The notes under the pieces: model-generated
Told to the model about the DNA's origin: nothing
Databases searched by the model: none
Seen by the model: the letters and a program-made list of their open reading frames with translations, nothing else
Origin: Flavobacteriaceae bacterium
GTDB lineage: Bacteria > Bacteroidota > Bacteroidia > Flavobacteriales > Flavobacteriaceae
Direction of reading: 5' to 3'
DNA length: 64,000 nt
Assembly: GCA_028280265.1 (NCBI GenBank)
Contig: JANQMD010000026.1
Location: 1-64,000, forward strand
Position numbers and translations under genes: made by a program
Part shown: in pieces, positions 9,485 to 20,286 of the stretch
How the letters are laid out: each line of letters starts with the position of its first letter
Position numbering within the stretch: the first letter of the stretch is position 1

Positions 9485-9537
9485 TGAAGTTCTTTCTCTA
9501 TAATGATATTATTACATGGCAAAAATCATCCTATTTT

Positions 9538-9596
9538 GTAAAGAAAAGGTTACAGCTATATTATGGTTCAGTTATTCCAACGTTAATCAAATGTTA
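9538..9596. promoter_or_regulatory. Six GTTA-like motifs phased at 11 bp (candidate PhoB/PhoP box array)
   Basis: GTAA 9538, GTTA 9549, ATTA 9560, GTTA 9571, GTTA 9582, GTTA 9593; minus strand reads as TAAC repeats toward the TonB receptor. Confidence 0.7.
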
Positions 9597-9620
9597 TCAG
9601 ATTAAATGATTGTTAAGCAA

Positions 9621-9650
9621 TTGATTTTTGTTTTTTAATCGCTACTTTTG
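9621..9650 (+). promoter_or_regulatory. Bacteroidota-type promoter TTG-N19-TACTTTTG upstream of the response regulator
   Basis: -33 TTG 9621-9623, -7 TAnnTTTG 9643-9650, exact 19-nt spacer; ATG at 9678. Confidence 0.75.
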
Positions 9651-9677
9651 GAAGTAATATATTCTTAACTACAACGA

Positions 9678-10376
9678 ATGAATAACAGCGACATTAAGAT
9701 TTTACTGGTTGATGATGAGCCAGATATCTTAGAAATTGTTGGATACAATTTAAGAAATGAGGGGTACGAAGTTTTCACAGCTACTAATGGTATTGAAGCT
9801 GTAAAAACAGCAAAAAAAATCATACCTCACTTAATCCTTTTAGATATTATGATGCCAGAAATGGATGGCATAGAGGCTTGTGAAAAAATTAGAGATGTAA
9901 AAACTCTTGAAAATACAATGATCGCATTTCTTACAGCCAGAGGAGAGGATTATTCGCAAGTAGCTGGTTTTGATGCTGGAGCTGATGATTATATCACAAA
10001 ACCCGTAAAACCAAAAGTACTCATCAGTAAAATTAAATCTTTACTAAGAAGGTTAAAAGCTGATGTGACTGTAGATACGACTATCAAAGTAGGTAATATT
10101 ACTATCAACCGCGAAGAGTACGTTGTTTTTAAAGGGGATGAAAAAGTATTCCTGCCTAGAAAAGAATTTGAGTTGTTTTCACTGTTAACTTCTAAACCAG
10201 GAAAAGTTTTCAAAAGAGAAACTATTTTGGATACTGTCTGGGGTAACGAAGTAGTTGTAGGAGGAAGAACCATTGATGTTCATATTCGAAAACTCAGAGA
10301 AAAAATTGGCGATAATTATTTTAAAACCGTAAAGGGAGTAGGCTATAAGTTTGTTTTAGAAGGGGCAGATAAATAA
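9678..10376 (+). CDS. phoB: Response regulator, OmpR/PhoB family
   Basis: ILLVDDEPDI receiver, LLDIMMPEMDG, winged-helix C-terminus GGRTIDVHIRKLREKIG. Confidence 0.88.
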   Translation: MNNSDIKILLVDDEPDILEIVGYNLRNEGYEVFTATNGIEAVKTAKKIIPHLILLDIMMPEMDGIEACEKIRDVKTLENTMIAFLTARGEDYSQVAGFDAGADDYITKPVKPKVLISKIKSLLRRLKADVTVDTTIKVGNITINREEYVVFKGDEKVFLPRKEFELFSLLTSKPGKVFKRETILDTVWGNEVVVGGRTIDVHIRKLREKIGDNYFKTVKGVGYKFVLEGADK

Positions 10377-10388
10377 ATTTGTTTCTTT

Positions 10389-11429
10389 ATGAAGTTTAAA
10401 AAGACATATTCTTTCGCTCTTTGGTCTTCCTTATACATTACTTTGTCTTCTGCGCTACTTGTAGCATTGCTCTATTTTTTATTTTTTGAAAGTCGGCCAC
10501 TAGTCGCTTTATTTGTCTTTGCTGGATTGGTTTTCATTCTATCCTTTTTTATTACTCAATACCGAGCAGAGCGATTTATATATAAAAGAATTAAAAAGAT
10601 TTACGATGAAGTTTCTATCTTAAATACAGATGATTTTGATCGATTTTCAACAACAACTGATATTGAATCATTATCCAAAAGCGTACAAGATTATGTAGAA
10701 GGAAAACGTATTGAAATTCAAAATTTAACAGAGCGAGATTCTTTTCGAAGAGATTTTTTAGGCAATGTATCTCATGAATTAAAAACACCTTTATTTACAG
10801 TACAAGGTTATATTCTTACACTCATCGAAGGTGCGGTGAATGACAAACTCATCAGAGACAAATACCTAGAAAGAGCTAACAAAGGCGTAGAGAGACTGGT
10901 TTCCATTGTGAAGGATTTGGATATGATTGCCAAGCTTGAAAATGAGGGAGTCAAAATGAATATTGAAGTGTTCAACATTTTAGAAGTGGTACAAAGCGTT
11001 TTTGACCTTTTTGAAATGAGAGCCAAAAAAAGAAATATAACACTTCAATTTGATAAAATTTATGAATTCCCAATCTTCGTATATGGTGACATTGAACGCA
11101 TTGAGCAAGTGGTTATTAATCTTGTTGTAAATTCTATTAAGTATGGAAGCTTAAATGGTAATACCACTGTTGCCATTGATTCTTATAATGAAAATAAATT
11201 TATTATTAAAGTAATTGACAACGGTGAAGGAATTAAACAAGAGCATTTATCAAGGCTTTTTGAAAGGTTCTATAGAGTAGATCAAAGCAGATCCAGAGAG
11301 CAAGGTGGTTCGGGTCTTGGATTGGCTATTGTGAAACATATTATTGAAGCTCACAACGAAACTATTTTATTGAAAAGTACTTTTGGAGAAGGTTCTGAAT
11401 TTTCATTTACGCTCGAAAAGGCGAAGTAA
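10389..11429 (+). CDS. phoR: Sensor histidine kinase, PhoR-like
   Basis: Two TM segments, RRDFLGNVSHELKTPLFTVQGYI, NLVVNSIKYG, GEGIKQEHLSRLFERFYRVDQSRSREQGGSGLGLAIVKHI. Confidence 0.88.
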   Translation: MKFKKTYSFALWSSLYITLSSALLVALLYFLFFESRPLVALFVFAGLVFILSFFITQYRAERFIYKRIKKIYDEVSILNTDDFDRFSTTTDIESLSKSVQDYVEGKRIEIQNLTERDSFRRDFLGNVSHELKTPLFTVQGYILTLIEGAVNDKLIRDKYLERANKGVERLVSIVKDLDMIAKLENEGVKMNIEVFNILEVVQSVFDLFEMRAKKRNITLQFDKIYEFPIFVYGDIERIEQVVINLVVNSIKYGSLNGNTTVAIDSYNENKFIIKVIDNGEGIKQEHLSRLFERFYRVDQSRSREQGGSGLGLAIVKHIIEAHNETILLKSTFGEGSEFSFTLEKAK

Positions 11430-12440
11430 TTCAGGTTCTAAATTCGTTGTAATACCTTCTATAGGAGGTGCTATTTTTGTTTCTAATAATTGAGCTGTAA
11501 TCGCATTTTCACTTACAGAAACAAATTGAGCTTTCTTACTAACATGCCTAGCTAAATATTCCTGTTCGTTTTGTCCTTTTGTAGGAATCAGTATTGCTTT
11601 TTTATCCAAAGCAATTAAATCCATGATGGATGAGTAGCCAGATCGACAAATAACTAAATCAGCAGCATTGATAGATTCATTCAATTTTTCTGAAGTCATA
11701 AAGTTATAGAAGGTAACATTTCCCAGCTGTTCTTTTTTTTCTTGTTCTTGCACTATCCCTCTTACAAATGACACTCTCTTGTTTGACTTATTAAAAACCT
11801 CAATGAGTTTCGTTTCTATGTGGCTCCTGTTAGGTTCAGGCCCCGATAGTACTACTAAGATTTCTATTTTTTTTCTGACTTCTTTTTTTGAAAATCTACT
11901 GAGTATCCCAATATATTTCTGATGTAGCTTCTTATCCGATTGAGACAGTATTCCCGAAAGCACTGAGTTTTTAATATCTGGAATCCAACATTCATCAAAT
12001 TTTCTAATGATTCTACGGTGCAAGAAACTTGTGAATGGTGTAAAGATTCCAGAAAGTACATTCAATTGGTGTGTTAGATACACACATGGCACTTTATTAC
12101 TATGCATTCCAAAACGATTATCTGAAATTACTCCAACAACACCCCTATTACTTGTCAGGTAATTTTCTAACAACTCCTTTTCAGCTCTTACTGTTTTTTG
12201 AATTGCTAGTACTTTTTTAAAAAGTGTCCATTTTAAATTCCTACCATAATAAATATGGTAAGAAGGAAGCTCTAAAACCTCTAATTCAGGAAATTCTTGT
12301 TGTAAAAGCAGTAATGCTTTTCCATCACTAGCGATGACAGGAATGTAATGATTTGCTATTAAAAGTTTAATAATTGGAACGCAACGTGAGGCGTGACCTA
12401 ATCCCCAATTGAGCGGCGCAACAATTATTTTTTTATTCAT
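11403..12440 (-). CDS. Glycosyltransferase (MurG/GT28-like C-terminal domain)
   Basis: NWGLGHASRCVPIIKLL N-terminus; DLVICRSGYSSIMDLIALDKKAILIPTKGQNEQEYLARH. Confidence 0.8.
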   Translation of the reverse strand: MNKKIIVAPLNWGLGHASRCVPIIKLLIANHYIPVIASDGKALLLLQQEFPELEVLELPSYHIYYGRNLKWTLFKKVLAIQKTVRAEKELLENYLTSNRGVVGVISDNRFGMHSNKVPCVYLTHQLNVLSGIFTPFTSFLHRRIIRKFDECWIPDIKNSVLSGILSQSDKKLHQKYIGILSRFSKKEVRKKIEILVVLSGPEPNRSHIETKLIEVFNKSNKRVSFVRGIVQEQEKKEQLGNVTFYNFMTSEKLNESINAADLVICRSGYSSIMDLIALDKKAILIPTKGQNEQEYLARHVSKKAQFVSVSENAITAQLLETKIAPPIEGITTNLEPELLRLFERK

Positions 12441-13711
12441 ACCAAATCAAAGCCAATATCTTTTCTGTAATTCATTTTATCAAAATGAATCTTATCAATA
12501 TTTTCATAAGATTTTTGAAGTGCATCTTCTATAGAATCTCCAAAAGAAGTAATTGCCATTACTCGACCTCCGTTGGTAAGTACATTATCATTTTCAGATT
12601 TTGTTCCTGCGTGAAAAACAATGGAATCTTGAACATTCTCAAGTCCAGAAACAATCTTTCCTTTTTCATAAGCCTCAGGATAACCTCCAGAAACCAGCAT
12701 CACTGTTGTCGCAGTTTTTGAAGTTACAGAAAACTCTTTAGTATCTAAGGTCTGATTGGCAACACCTTCGAACAAGTCCAGAAGATCTGATTCAATTCTT
12801 GGTAATACTACTTCCGTTTCAGGATCTCCCATTCTTACATTGTATTCGATGACAAAGGGGTTTCCTTTTACATTCATTAATCCGATAAAGATGAAACCTT
12901 TGTAATCAATTCCCTCTTTTTTCAATCCATTTATAGTAGACTTTACAATGCTTTCTTCAACTTTGTCTAAAAATGCTTGATCTGCAAATGGAACAGGTGA
13001 AATGGCTCCCATACCTCCTGTATTTAACCCTTTGTCTCCCTCTCCTATTCTTTTGTAATCTTTTGCAGAAGGTAAAATTTTATAGTTTTTCCCATCTGTT
13101 AAAACAAAAACAGAAAGTTCAATTCCATCTAAAAACTCTTCAATAACAACAGTTGAGGATGCTTCACCAAACTTCTGATTGGTTAACATTTCCTCTAATT
13201 CAGATTTTGCTTCTTCTAAAGAGTCTAATATCAAAACGCCTTTTCCTGCTGCCAATCCATCTGCTTTTAAAACATAGGGAGGATTTAATGTTTCTAAAAA
13301 AGCTTTCCCTTTTTCTAGTGTCTCTTCAGTAAATGATTGATATTGAGCAGTGGGAACACTGTGCTTAATCATGAACTCTTTTGAAAAATCTTTGCTTCCT
13401 TCAAGCAAAGCTCCATCTTTTTTAGGACCAATTACTGGAATTGACTTCAACTCTTCATCTTCTAAAAAGAAGTCATGAACGCCTTCTACTAGAGGAGCCT
13501 CAGGACCTACGACTACCATCTCTACCTCATAATCGAATACCGTTTTTTTAACAGCCTGAAAATCTGTAGGATCTATATTGATATTTGTAGCGATACTATC
13601 TGTTCCTGCATTACCAGGAGCTACAAAAAGTTGATTGATTTTTTTACTTTGCGAGAGTTTATAGGCAAAGGCATGTTCTCTTCCTCCAGAACCTAAAATC
13701 AGTACATTCAT
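12437..13711 (-). CDS. purD: Phosphoribosylamine--glycine ligase
   Basis: MNVLILGSGGREHAFAYKL, VLKADGLAAGKGV, GEGDKGLNTGGMGAISP, NVRMGDPETEVVLPRI. Confidence 0.97.
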   Translation of the reverse strand: MNVLILGSGGREHAFAYKLSQSKKINQLFVAPGNAGTDSIATNINIDPTDFQAVKKTVFDYEVEMVVVGPEAPLVEGVHDFFLEDEELKSIPVIGPKKDGALLEGSKDFSKEFMIKHSVPTAQYQSFTEETLEKGKAFLETLNPPYVLKADGLAAGKGVLILDSLEEAKSELEEMLTNQKFGEASSTVVIEEFLDGIELSVFVLTDGKNYKILPSAKDYKRIGEGDKGLNTGGMGAISPVPFADQAFLDKVEESIVKSTINGLKKEGIDYKGFIFIGLMNVKGNPFVIEYNVRMGDPETEVVLPRIESDLLDLFEGVANQTLDTKEFSVTSKTATTVMLVSGGYPEAYEKGKIVSGLENVQDSIVFHAGTKSENDNVLTNGGRVMAITSFGDSIEDALQKSYENIDKIHFDKMNYRKDIGFDLV

Positions 13712-13756
13712 TCGTTGTTATTTGCATACAAATATATTTCAATTTATTCAGCTAAA

Positions 13757-14521
13757 CTAGAAACCCCACTTCAGAAAATACTTCACCATAGAGATGGTAT
13801 GCCTCATAAAAAGTTTTAGATTCTTAGAAGATCCTTTTTTGAGCACGTGATAAATATGTACATGAGGATAATACATCTTTTTCTTTCCTATTTTATCTAT
13901 TTTTTTACAAATATCTACATCCTCCATGTATAAGAAATAACGTTCATCGAAGCCTCCTATTTCTAGAAAGTCTTCCGTTTTAAATAACATAAAACTTCCA
14001 TAAATAAAGTCTGGAAAAAAAGAAGCTTCTAAATTTTCATTTCGATATTCTCTTCTATCTGTAAAAGAATTTTGAATTCTAAAAAACCTTAAAAACATCT
14101 CAAAAATAGAGGGATACTTTCTTACAGTATATTGGAAAGTATCATCAGGATATAAAACTTTAGGTGCTATTAATGATACTTCTCTATTATTAGCTAACTC
14201 TTTAACAAGTTTATCTAAAATACTAGACTTAAAATATGTATCAGGGTTTAAAACTAGATGATAATTAGAAAATGATTGTATTTTTTTGAGAATTAGGTTA
14301 TGTCCTGAACCAAATCCAATATTTTTATTAACAAACAGATATTTTACCTTACTCTCATAAGAAGTTAGAAATTTTTTGAGAGAGTCTCTAGGAGAGTTAT
14401 CAATAATATAAATTTTAGAAATCTTATGATTAGAGATTACAGAATCAATAGCTTTTTTTAAAACATTAAAATCCTGTTGATAACAGACAATAGATACAGT
14501 TATGTCTGCATAAAGTAACAT
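13757..14521 (-). CDS. Glycosyltransferase family 2 (rhamnosyltransferase-like)
   Basis: ITVSIVCYQQDFNVLKKAIDSV, NKNIGFGSGHN, LVLNPDTYF, YGSFMLFKTEDFLEIGGFDERYFLYMEDVDIC. Confidence 0.87.
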   Translation of the reverse strand: MLLYADITVSIVCYQQDFNVLKKAIDSVISNHKISKIYIIDNSPRDSLKKFLTSYESKVKYLFVNKNIGFGSGHNLILKKIQSFSNYHLVLNPDTYFKSSILDKLVKELANNREVSLIAPKVLYPDDTFQYTVRKYPSIFEMFLRFFRIQNSFTDRREYRNENLEASFFPDFIYGSFMLFKTEDFLEIGGFDERYFLYMEDVDICKKIDKIGKKKMYYPHVHIYHVLKKGSSKNLKLFMRHTISMVKYFLKWGF

Positions 14522-15895
14522 TTAATATGCTTTCTCCTCTCCTTTGAAGATGTTTAAAACAGTCATAAAAATGATTTTAACATCTAGTAAAAAAGACCAG
14601 TTTTCTATATAGAAGATATCCATTCGAACTCTGTTCTTGATATCTGCCCTTTTTTTCACTTCGCCTCTATAACCACTAACCTGGGCTAAGCCTGTAATTC
14701 CAGGTTTCATTGCATGCCTTTTCAGATAATCATCAACTTCTTCTTGATATTCTTTAGATAACGCTTCTACGTGTGGTCTTGGCCCTACAACACTCATATC
14801 ACCTTTTAACACGTTGAAAAATTGAGGCAACTCGTCAATGCTTGTTTTTCTTATAAAACTTCCTGATCTGGTAACTCTTGGATCGTTTTTAGAGGCATGA
14901 ACTTTATCCGATTGCTTATTCAAACGCATTGATCGAAATTTATAGCAGACAAATTCTTCTCCATTTAATCCTTCTCTTTTTTGTTTAAATACAGCAGGTC
15001 CTTTAGATTCTAGTTTAATGATGATCCACATAATTGGATAAAGCCAAGATAAAACTAACACGCACATAAGAAACGAGAACATAATATCAAAAGCTCTTTT
15101 TACTGCATAGTTTTCTAAAAATTCAAACGGTAATTTTTTAACCCCTAGTACCATCAGAGCATCATCATAATACTCTACATCCCTTACCTTACTATACAAT
15201 TGATCAAAATCAGGTATTAGTTTTAAGGAAATACTATTAATCGCAGCAAATTTGGTAATTCTTTTCACTTGTTCTTTATCAAACTCTGGAAGAGAACAAT
15301 ATATTTCATCTACCGAATTCTCTAAAATATAGTTAAAACTATCCTCAATGGCTCCTATTTTATCACTTGACTTTGAGTCGGTAAAGAAACCTAAATATTT
15401 ATACCCTAAAGAACGCTTGTTGTCAAATAATTTTACAATTCTCTTTGTAGAATTATTATTTCCCAAAATAATTACATTGCGATAATTTTTACCAGATTTT
15501 CTATATATTTTTAAAAAATAAAAAGTAATTATTTTTAAAGAAAACGTAACTAACACGATACTAGTCAATATTAAGAACTGATTACCAATATGTGCTCCTT
15601 CTCTAAAAAGTCCAAAAAAAGCGAAAAACCCAAAAATAAAAACAATAAAATGTCTTAATGATATCAATAAAACTCTTAATATCCTTGTATATCTATAAAC
15701 CCTATAGTAACCAGTAAAAACGCTTGATAATATCCAATATAGTAAGATGTAAACTAAAAAAGGAAAATTAAGAAACTGTTCATCGGAAACCATAAAAACA
15801 ATGAATAAAATAGCTAAACAATCCAGTATTAACTGAAGAGGTCTAATTAAGTATGAATATCTATTTCTTAATTTCAAAAGTTTTGGATTAGTCAT
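14522..15895 (-). CDS. Polyprenyl-phosphate sugar phosphotransferase (WcaJ/PHPT type initiating enzyme)
   Basis: Multi-TM N-terminus, CoA-binding-like middle domain, C-terminal KRAFDIMFS...KFRSMR...KTSIDELPQFFNVLKGDMSVVGPRPH...KPGITGLAQVSGYRGE. Confidence 0.92.
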   Translation of the reverse strand: MTNPKLLKLRNRYSYLIRPLQLILDCLAILFIVFMVSDEQFLNFPFLVYILLYWILSSVFTGYYRVYRYTRILRVLLISLRHFIVFIFGFFAFFGLFREGAHIGNQFLILTSIVLVTFSLKIITFYFLKIYRKSGKNYRNVIILGNNNSTKRIVKLFDNKRSLGYKYLGFFTDSKSSDKIGAIEDSFNYILENSVDEIYCSLPEFDKEQVKRITKFAAINSISLKLIPDFDQLYSKVRDVEYYDDALMVLGVKKLPFEFLENYAVKRAFDIMFSFLMCVLVLSWLYPIMWIIIKLESKGPAVFKQKREGLNGEEFVCYKFRSMRLNKQSDKVHASKNDPRVTRSGSFIRKTSIDELPQFFNVLKGDMSVVGPRPHVEALSKEYQEEVDDYLKRHAMKPGITGLAQVSGYRGEVKKRADIKNRVRMDIFYIENWSFLLDVKIIFMTVLNIFKGEEKAY

Positions 15896-15930
15896 TTATA
15901 AGTTATGTCGATCTAAACTACTTTGGCTCA

Positions 15931-16827
15931 TTAATTTTCATACATTCTTTTTAATGTATCTTTTAATGTATATGTTTCACCAAACTGGCCTATTACTTCA
16001 TTGATTTTCTCAGTAGATCCTTTCAAAATTTTTATTTCATTTTTTCTAATAAACTCAGGCGCAATTTCGACTTCCATCTTATGACCAGTAATGCACTCCA
16101 TTGTTTTTAGTATATTTTTAATATTGGTTTCTTTTCCACTACAAACATTTACAATTAATGATTTTTGTTCAGATTTCATTAGACTAAAGTAAGATTCAAT
16201 AACAAATCTTACATCATTAAACTCTCTGTAGACATTAATATTACCTAATTTAATTTTGTCCTTCTTTTCCTTAAAATGTAACACTATTTTAGGTATTAAA
16301 AAATGCTTTTCTTGCCCAACACCAGTATAATTAAAGGGTCTTGTGATAATGATGTTTAGTTTATTAAAATATGGTTTAACCATATTTTCCATAACCAATT
16401 TACTATTCCCATAATGGTTTATAGGGGAAGGTATAATACTTTCTTTAATTTCTCCTTCAATTGCTCCATAAACAACTGCACTACTTGCTATTAATATTTT
16501 CTCAGGAATATAATTAGCTTTTTCAACTGCATCCAGTAGGTTTAAGGTTCCAAAAACATTCACCTCATAAACTTTAAGCTGGTCTTCTGTCGCCACAAAC
16601 GAAATTGCCGCCAAATGTATTATATACTTAGGACGAACTTTATTGATAATTTCACTTATTGAGTTTTTATCTGAAATGTCACAATAAAAATGGTTGTCTT
16701 TTTTTGGTTTGGAAAAAACAGTACCATAAACATCATAGTCTTTTTTAACTAGATAACGTTCTAAATGTTCCCCAGTGAAACCATTAATTCCAGTTATAAA
16801 AACTCTCTCTTTAATATGTTTCTCCAT
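15931..16827 (-). CDS. NAD-dependent epimerase/dehydratase, GDP-6-deoxy-D-mannose reductase (RMD)-like
   Basis: [46 protein letters not shown]; overlaps gmd. Confidence 0.75.
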   Translation of the reverse strand: MEKHIKERVFITGINGFTGEHLERYLVKKDYDVYGTVFSKPKKDNHFYCDISDKNSISEIINKVRPKYIIHLAAISFVATEDQLKVYEVNVFGTLNLLDAVEKANYIPEKILIASSAVVYGAIEGEIKESIIPSPINHYGNSKLVMENMVKPYFNKLNIIITRPFNYTGVGQEKHFLIPKIVLHFKEKKDKIKLGNINVYREFNDVRFVIESYFSLMKSEQKSLIVNVCSGKETNIKNILKTMECITGHKMEVEIAPEFIRKNEIKILKGSTEKINEVIGQFGETYTLKDTLKRMYEN

Positions 16828-17845
16828 TTTTATTCCTCTCTAAATCTTTCATTACCATCATTTCACATAAGTCTTTTAAATCTGTTTGAGCTTTCCATCC
16901 TAATTCTCTCTCTGCTTTATCTGCATTACCTATCAATAAATCCACTTCTGCTGGTCTGTAAAATTTAGGATTAACTTTTACCAAAACTTTTCCTGATTTT
17001 TGATCTATTCCTTCTTCTTTTTCTTCTTTCCCTCTCCATATAAGATCTATATCTACAGTTTTAAATGCTAAAGAAACAAAATCTCTAACTGTCTGCGTCT
17101 TATTAGTCGCCAATACAAATGTACCTGCTTTATCTGCCTGTAACATTCTATACATCCCATCTACATACTCTTTTGCATAGCCCCAATCCCTCTTAGCATC
17201 TAAATTTCCTAACTCTAACAAACTTTGCTTACCCAAATATATTTTACTTACAGCATCACTAATTTTTCTTGTTACAAATTCTTTTCCTCTTAATGGAGAT
17301 TCATGATTAAATAAAATTCCACTTGTCGCAAAAATATCGTACGATTCTCTATAATTAAGCGTGGCCCAATGTGCAAAAACTTTTGAGAACCCATAAGGGC
17401 TCCTTGGATGAAAAGGTGTTTCTTCGCTTTGAGGTATCTCTTTTACTTTCCCAAACATTTCTGAGGTAGATGCCTGATAGAATTTTATTTTAGGGTTAAT
17501 TGTTCTTATAGCCTCTAATAAATTTAAAGCTCCTATTCCAGTAATGTTAGCAGTCGCTACAGGCTGTGTAAATGATACTCCTACAAAGCTTTGAGCCGCT
17601 AGATTATAGATTTCATCAGGCTCGATCTCTGAGACTATTCTGTACGCACTAGACAAATCTATTAAGTCATATTCAATCAAAGTAAGATTTGGGTGATTTT
17701 CTATTCCTAATTCTTGAATCCTCCAAAAATTAGTTGAACTTGTTCTTCTATATGTTCCAAATACATGGTAGTTTTTGGTTAATAATAGCTCAGCTAGGTA
17801 TGCTGCATCTTGACCAGTTATCCCTGTTATTAATGCCTTTTTCAA
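16811..17845 (-). CDS. gmd: GDP-mannose 4,6-dehydratase
   Basis: [72 protein letters not shown]. Confidence 0.96.
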   Translation of the reverse strand: MKKALITGITGQDAAYLAELLLTKNYHVFGTYRRTSSTNFWRIQELGIENHPNLTLIEYDLIDLSSAYRIVSEIEPDEIYNLAAQSFVGVSFTQPVATANITGIGALNLLEAIRTINPKIKFYQASTSEMFGKVKEIPQSEETPFHPRSPYGFSKVFAHWATLNYRESYDIFATSGILFNHESPLRGKEFVTRKISDAVSKIYLGKQSLLELGNLDAKRDWGYAKEYVDGMYRMLQADKAGTFVLATNKTQTVRDFVSLAFKTVDIDLIWRGKEEKEEGIDQKSGKVLVKVNPKFYRPAEVDLLIGNADKAERELGWKAQTDLKDLCEMMVMKDLERNKNGETY

Positions 17846-17846
17846 A

Positions 17847-18986
17847 TTATTTATATTCTTTTATTATTTTATTAAATGTCTGTTTAATGTCATCTCGAAA
17901 TAAGCTCTCATCAAACTTTAGAGCAAATTCTCTAATTTTTACTGGGTTAAAAATTGAGTAGTTTTTTTCAAAAAAATCTATTGAATCTACTAAAGACCCT
18001 ACTGTTTGATCTTTAAAATATACTCCTGTATTCTTTTCGGTTAACTTTTCACCTACAAACTTTCCACTAATAGTCTCCAGAGAACCTCCTTTACCATAAG
18101 CAATTACTGGCGTTCCACATGCTTGAGCTTCAATTGGAATAATTCCAAAATCCTCTTCAGCCGCAAAAACAAAGGCTTTAGCTCTTTGCATATGGTCTTT
18201 TAAAATATCCAACCCTTGGTATCCTAGTAAGGTTACATTATCACCAGCTTTATTTTTTATTTTTTTAAATTCAGGACCATCACCTATGACAATTAACTTT
18301 TTATCTCCAATTTTGGTAAATGCTTCAACTATCAAGTCTATTTTCTTGTAAGGAACCATTCTAGAAGCAGTTAGGTAAAAGTCTTCTTTTTGTTCTCTTA
18401 ACGTAAAAGTACTCACTTTTACAGGTGGATAAATAACTTTATATGATTCTCTTCTATAGGTTCGCCATACTCTTTTTTCAATATATTTTGAAATTGGAAT
18501 AAATGCGTCAACTCTATTGGATGTGGTCGAATCCCACCTTCTTATATAATGAAGAATTGTCTTGGCAAAAAGACCCTTAAGTCCCTTCTTTAAATTTGCT
18601 TCTCTAAGATATTGATGATATAAATCCCATGCATATCTTATTGGAGAATATATATAACAAATATGTACTTGATTTGCATTAGTAATAACTCCTTTAGCTA
18701 CAGCATGAGACGAAGATATTATCACATCGTATTCTGACAAATCAAATTGTTCAACTGCAAAAGGAAACAAAGGCAAATATCTTTTCCATTTAGTTTTGGC
18801 TTGAGGCAACTTCTGTATAAAAGAATTTGTTACTCTATTAGGATTTATATTTAATTTTTCTAAACTCTTTTTGTCAGAAACTAAGGCATATATATCAGCT
18901 TCAGGGAATATTTCAGTGAAAACTTTAAAGCAACTTTCTGATCCTGCTACGACAGTTATCCACTCATGTACAATTGCAATTTTCAT
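17847..18986 (-). CDS. Glycosyltransferase family 4 (mannosyltransferase-like)
   Basis: [79 protein letters not shown]. Confidence 0.88.
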   Translation of the reverse strand: MKIAIVHEWITVVAGSESCFKVFTEIFPEADIYALVSDKKSLEKLNINPNRVTNSFIQKLPQAKTKWKRYLPLFPFAVEQFDLSEYDVIISSSHAVAKGVITNANQVHICYIYSPIRYAWDLYHQYLREANLKKGLKGLFAKTILHYIRRWDSTTSNRVDAFIPISKYIEKRVWRTYRRESYKVIYPPVKVSTFTLREQKEDFYLTASRMVPYKKIDLIVEAFTKIGDKKLIVIGDGPEFKKIKNKAGDNVTLLGYQGLDILKDHMQRAKAFVFAAEEDFGIIPIEAQACGTPVIAYGKGGSLETISGKFVGEKLTEKNTGVYFKDQTVGSLVDSIDFFEKNYSIFNPVKIREFALKFDESLFRDDIKQTFNKIIKEYK

Positions 18987-19029
18987 AGTTCTAAATTGAA
19001 GTAAGTACTGACAAACAGCATCAAAGGTA

Positions 19030-20286
19030 TTAAAGATTTTCGAATTGTCTTGATAGATTCTTCTCTTTTTGAGAATTAAAACTTTTAAGAAAAACAGCTG
19101 AAAAAACTGAATAAATAATTATTCCTTTTATAATATACAAATGAGTCTCTGTTAATAGTGAGAGCATTGCTAATACACTAAATTGAATTAAGGCTAAGCT
19201 ATTATTGTTTAGTCTAAACTTTATCTGGATAAAAGGGAAACTTATCATATAAATTAAAGATAAAAAGCCCAAAATACCCATATCAAAATAATGAGTCAAG
19301 TATTGATTATGAAGGTCATACTTTCTAAAATGAATTCTAGGATCACCAGTTTCAACAATATATTCTTTCATCTGCACTTTAGTTTGACCTAAACCTTCTC
19401 CCAAAACAAAGTGATTTTCTGAAATTCTGCTAAAAGCTTCTGGCCATAAATAAACACGTTCATCTAGGGGAATGTTTGCTATTTTTGATTTAAGCAATGG
19501 GAGGTTTACAGAAACAGCAATAAAGAAAAACAACAAACCAAGAACACTTATTATCTGATTTTTTCTCAACCTCTTATTTCCTAGATAATTTATACAAAAC
19601 ATAGTATATATGATAAAGTTAATAACCATAGGTGTTCTAGCTGTTAAGTACAAGAGGTTTAAATTAAACACTATTGACAATCCAATTACTATAGGTTTTT
19701 TTAATCCTACATGTAAACTTTTATTATTTAAAAGTATGATATTACAAATGCATAAAAGATAACTCCAATACGTTGGATGCACTCCTAATAAGTGGGGAAA
19801 CTTAAATTGTATATAGTCTTTGTATCCTTCTGAAATCATTTTCTCAATCCAGTCTGCTTGTTCGTACATAAATTGAACCAATACAATTACAGAAAAAATT
19901 GAAATTGCCAGCATTGCTAGTAAAAATGTACTAAAAAGATATTTATACCATTTTTCATTTGATTTGCATAAAAAAATAATGAGGGGCAATAGCAGTAAGG
20001 AAATTTGCCTTTCTAAAACTTTACTTGCTATGGTTAAGTCTGTAGAGAGAAAGCTATAAACGATGTAAGCCAATACCATAATAAAGTATGGCATCAAATA
20101 TTTTTTATTTCTAACAAAACTTTCCTTTTTATGTTGTTTCTCAAATAAAAAGAAAATGAGTATTGTAACTAGGTAATAGGGAATAGTTTTATGTCCCAAA
20201 AAAATCACTGTAATTGGTAATAATGCTAATAAAAAAGCAGTTATTAAATTTAACTCACTGTATTGCTTTATTCTCATTTTGATCAT
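19030..20286 (-). CDS. O-antigen ligase/polymerase family membrane protein (Wzy_C-like)
   Basis: ~10 TM segments; LGEGLGQTKVQ...HLHNQYLTHYFDMG-type motif (KYDLHNQYLTHYFDMGILGFL). Confidence 0.78.
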   Translation of the reverse strand: MIKMRIKQYSELNLITAFLLALLPITVIFLGHKTIPYYLVTILIFFLFEKQHKKESFVRNKKYLMPYFIMVLAYIVYSFLSTDLTIASKVLERQISLLLLPLIIFLCKSNEKWYKYLFSTFLLAMLAISIFSVIVLVQFMYEQADWIEKMISEGYKDYIQFKFPHLLGVHPTYWSYLLCICNIILLNNKSLHVGLKKPIVIGLSIVFNLNLLYLTARTPMVINFIIYTMFCINYLGNKRLRKNQIISVLGLLFFFIAVSVNLPLLKSKIANIPLDERVYLWPEAFSRISENHFVLGEGLGQTKVQMKEYIVETGDPRIHFRKYDLHNQYLTHYFDMGILGFLSLIYMISFPFIQIKFRLNNNSLALIQFSVLAMLSLLTETHLYIIKGIIIYSVFSAVFLKSFNSQKEKNLSRQFENL

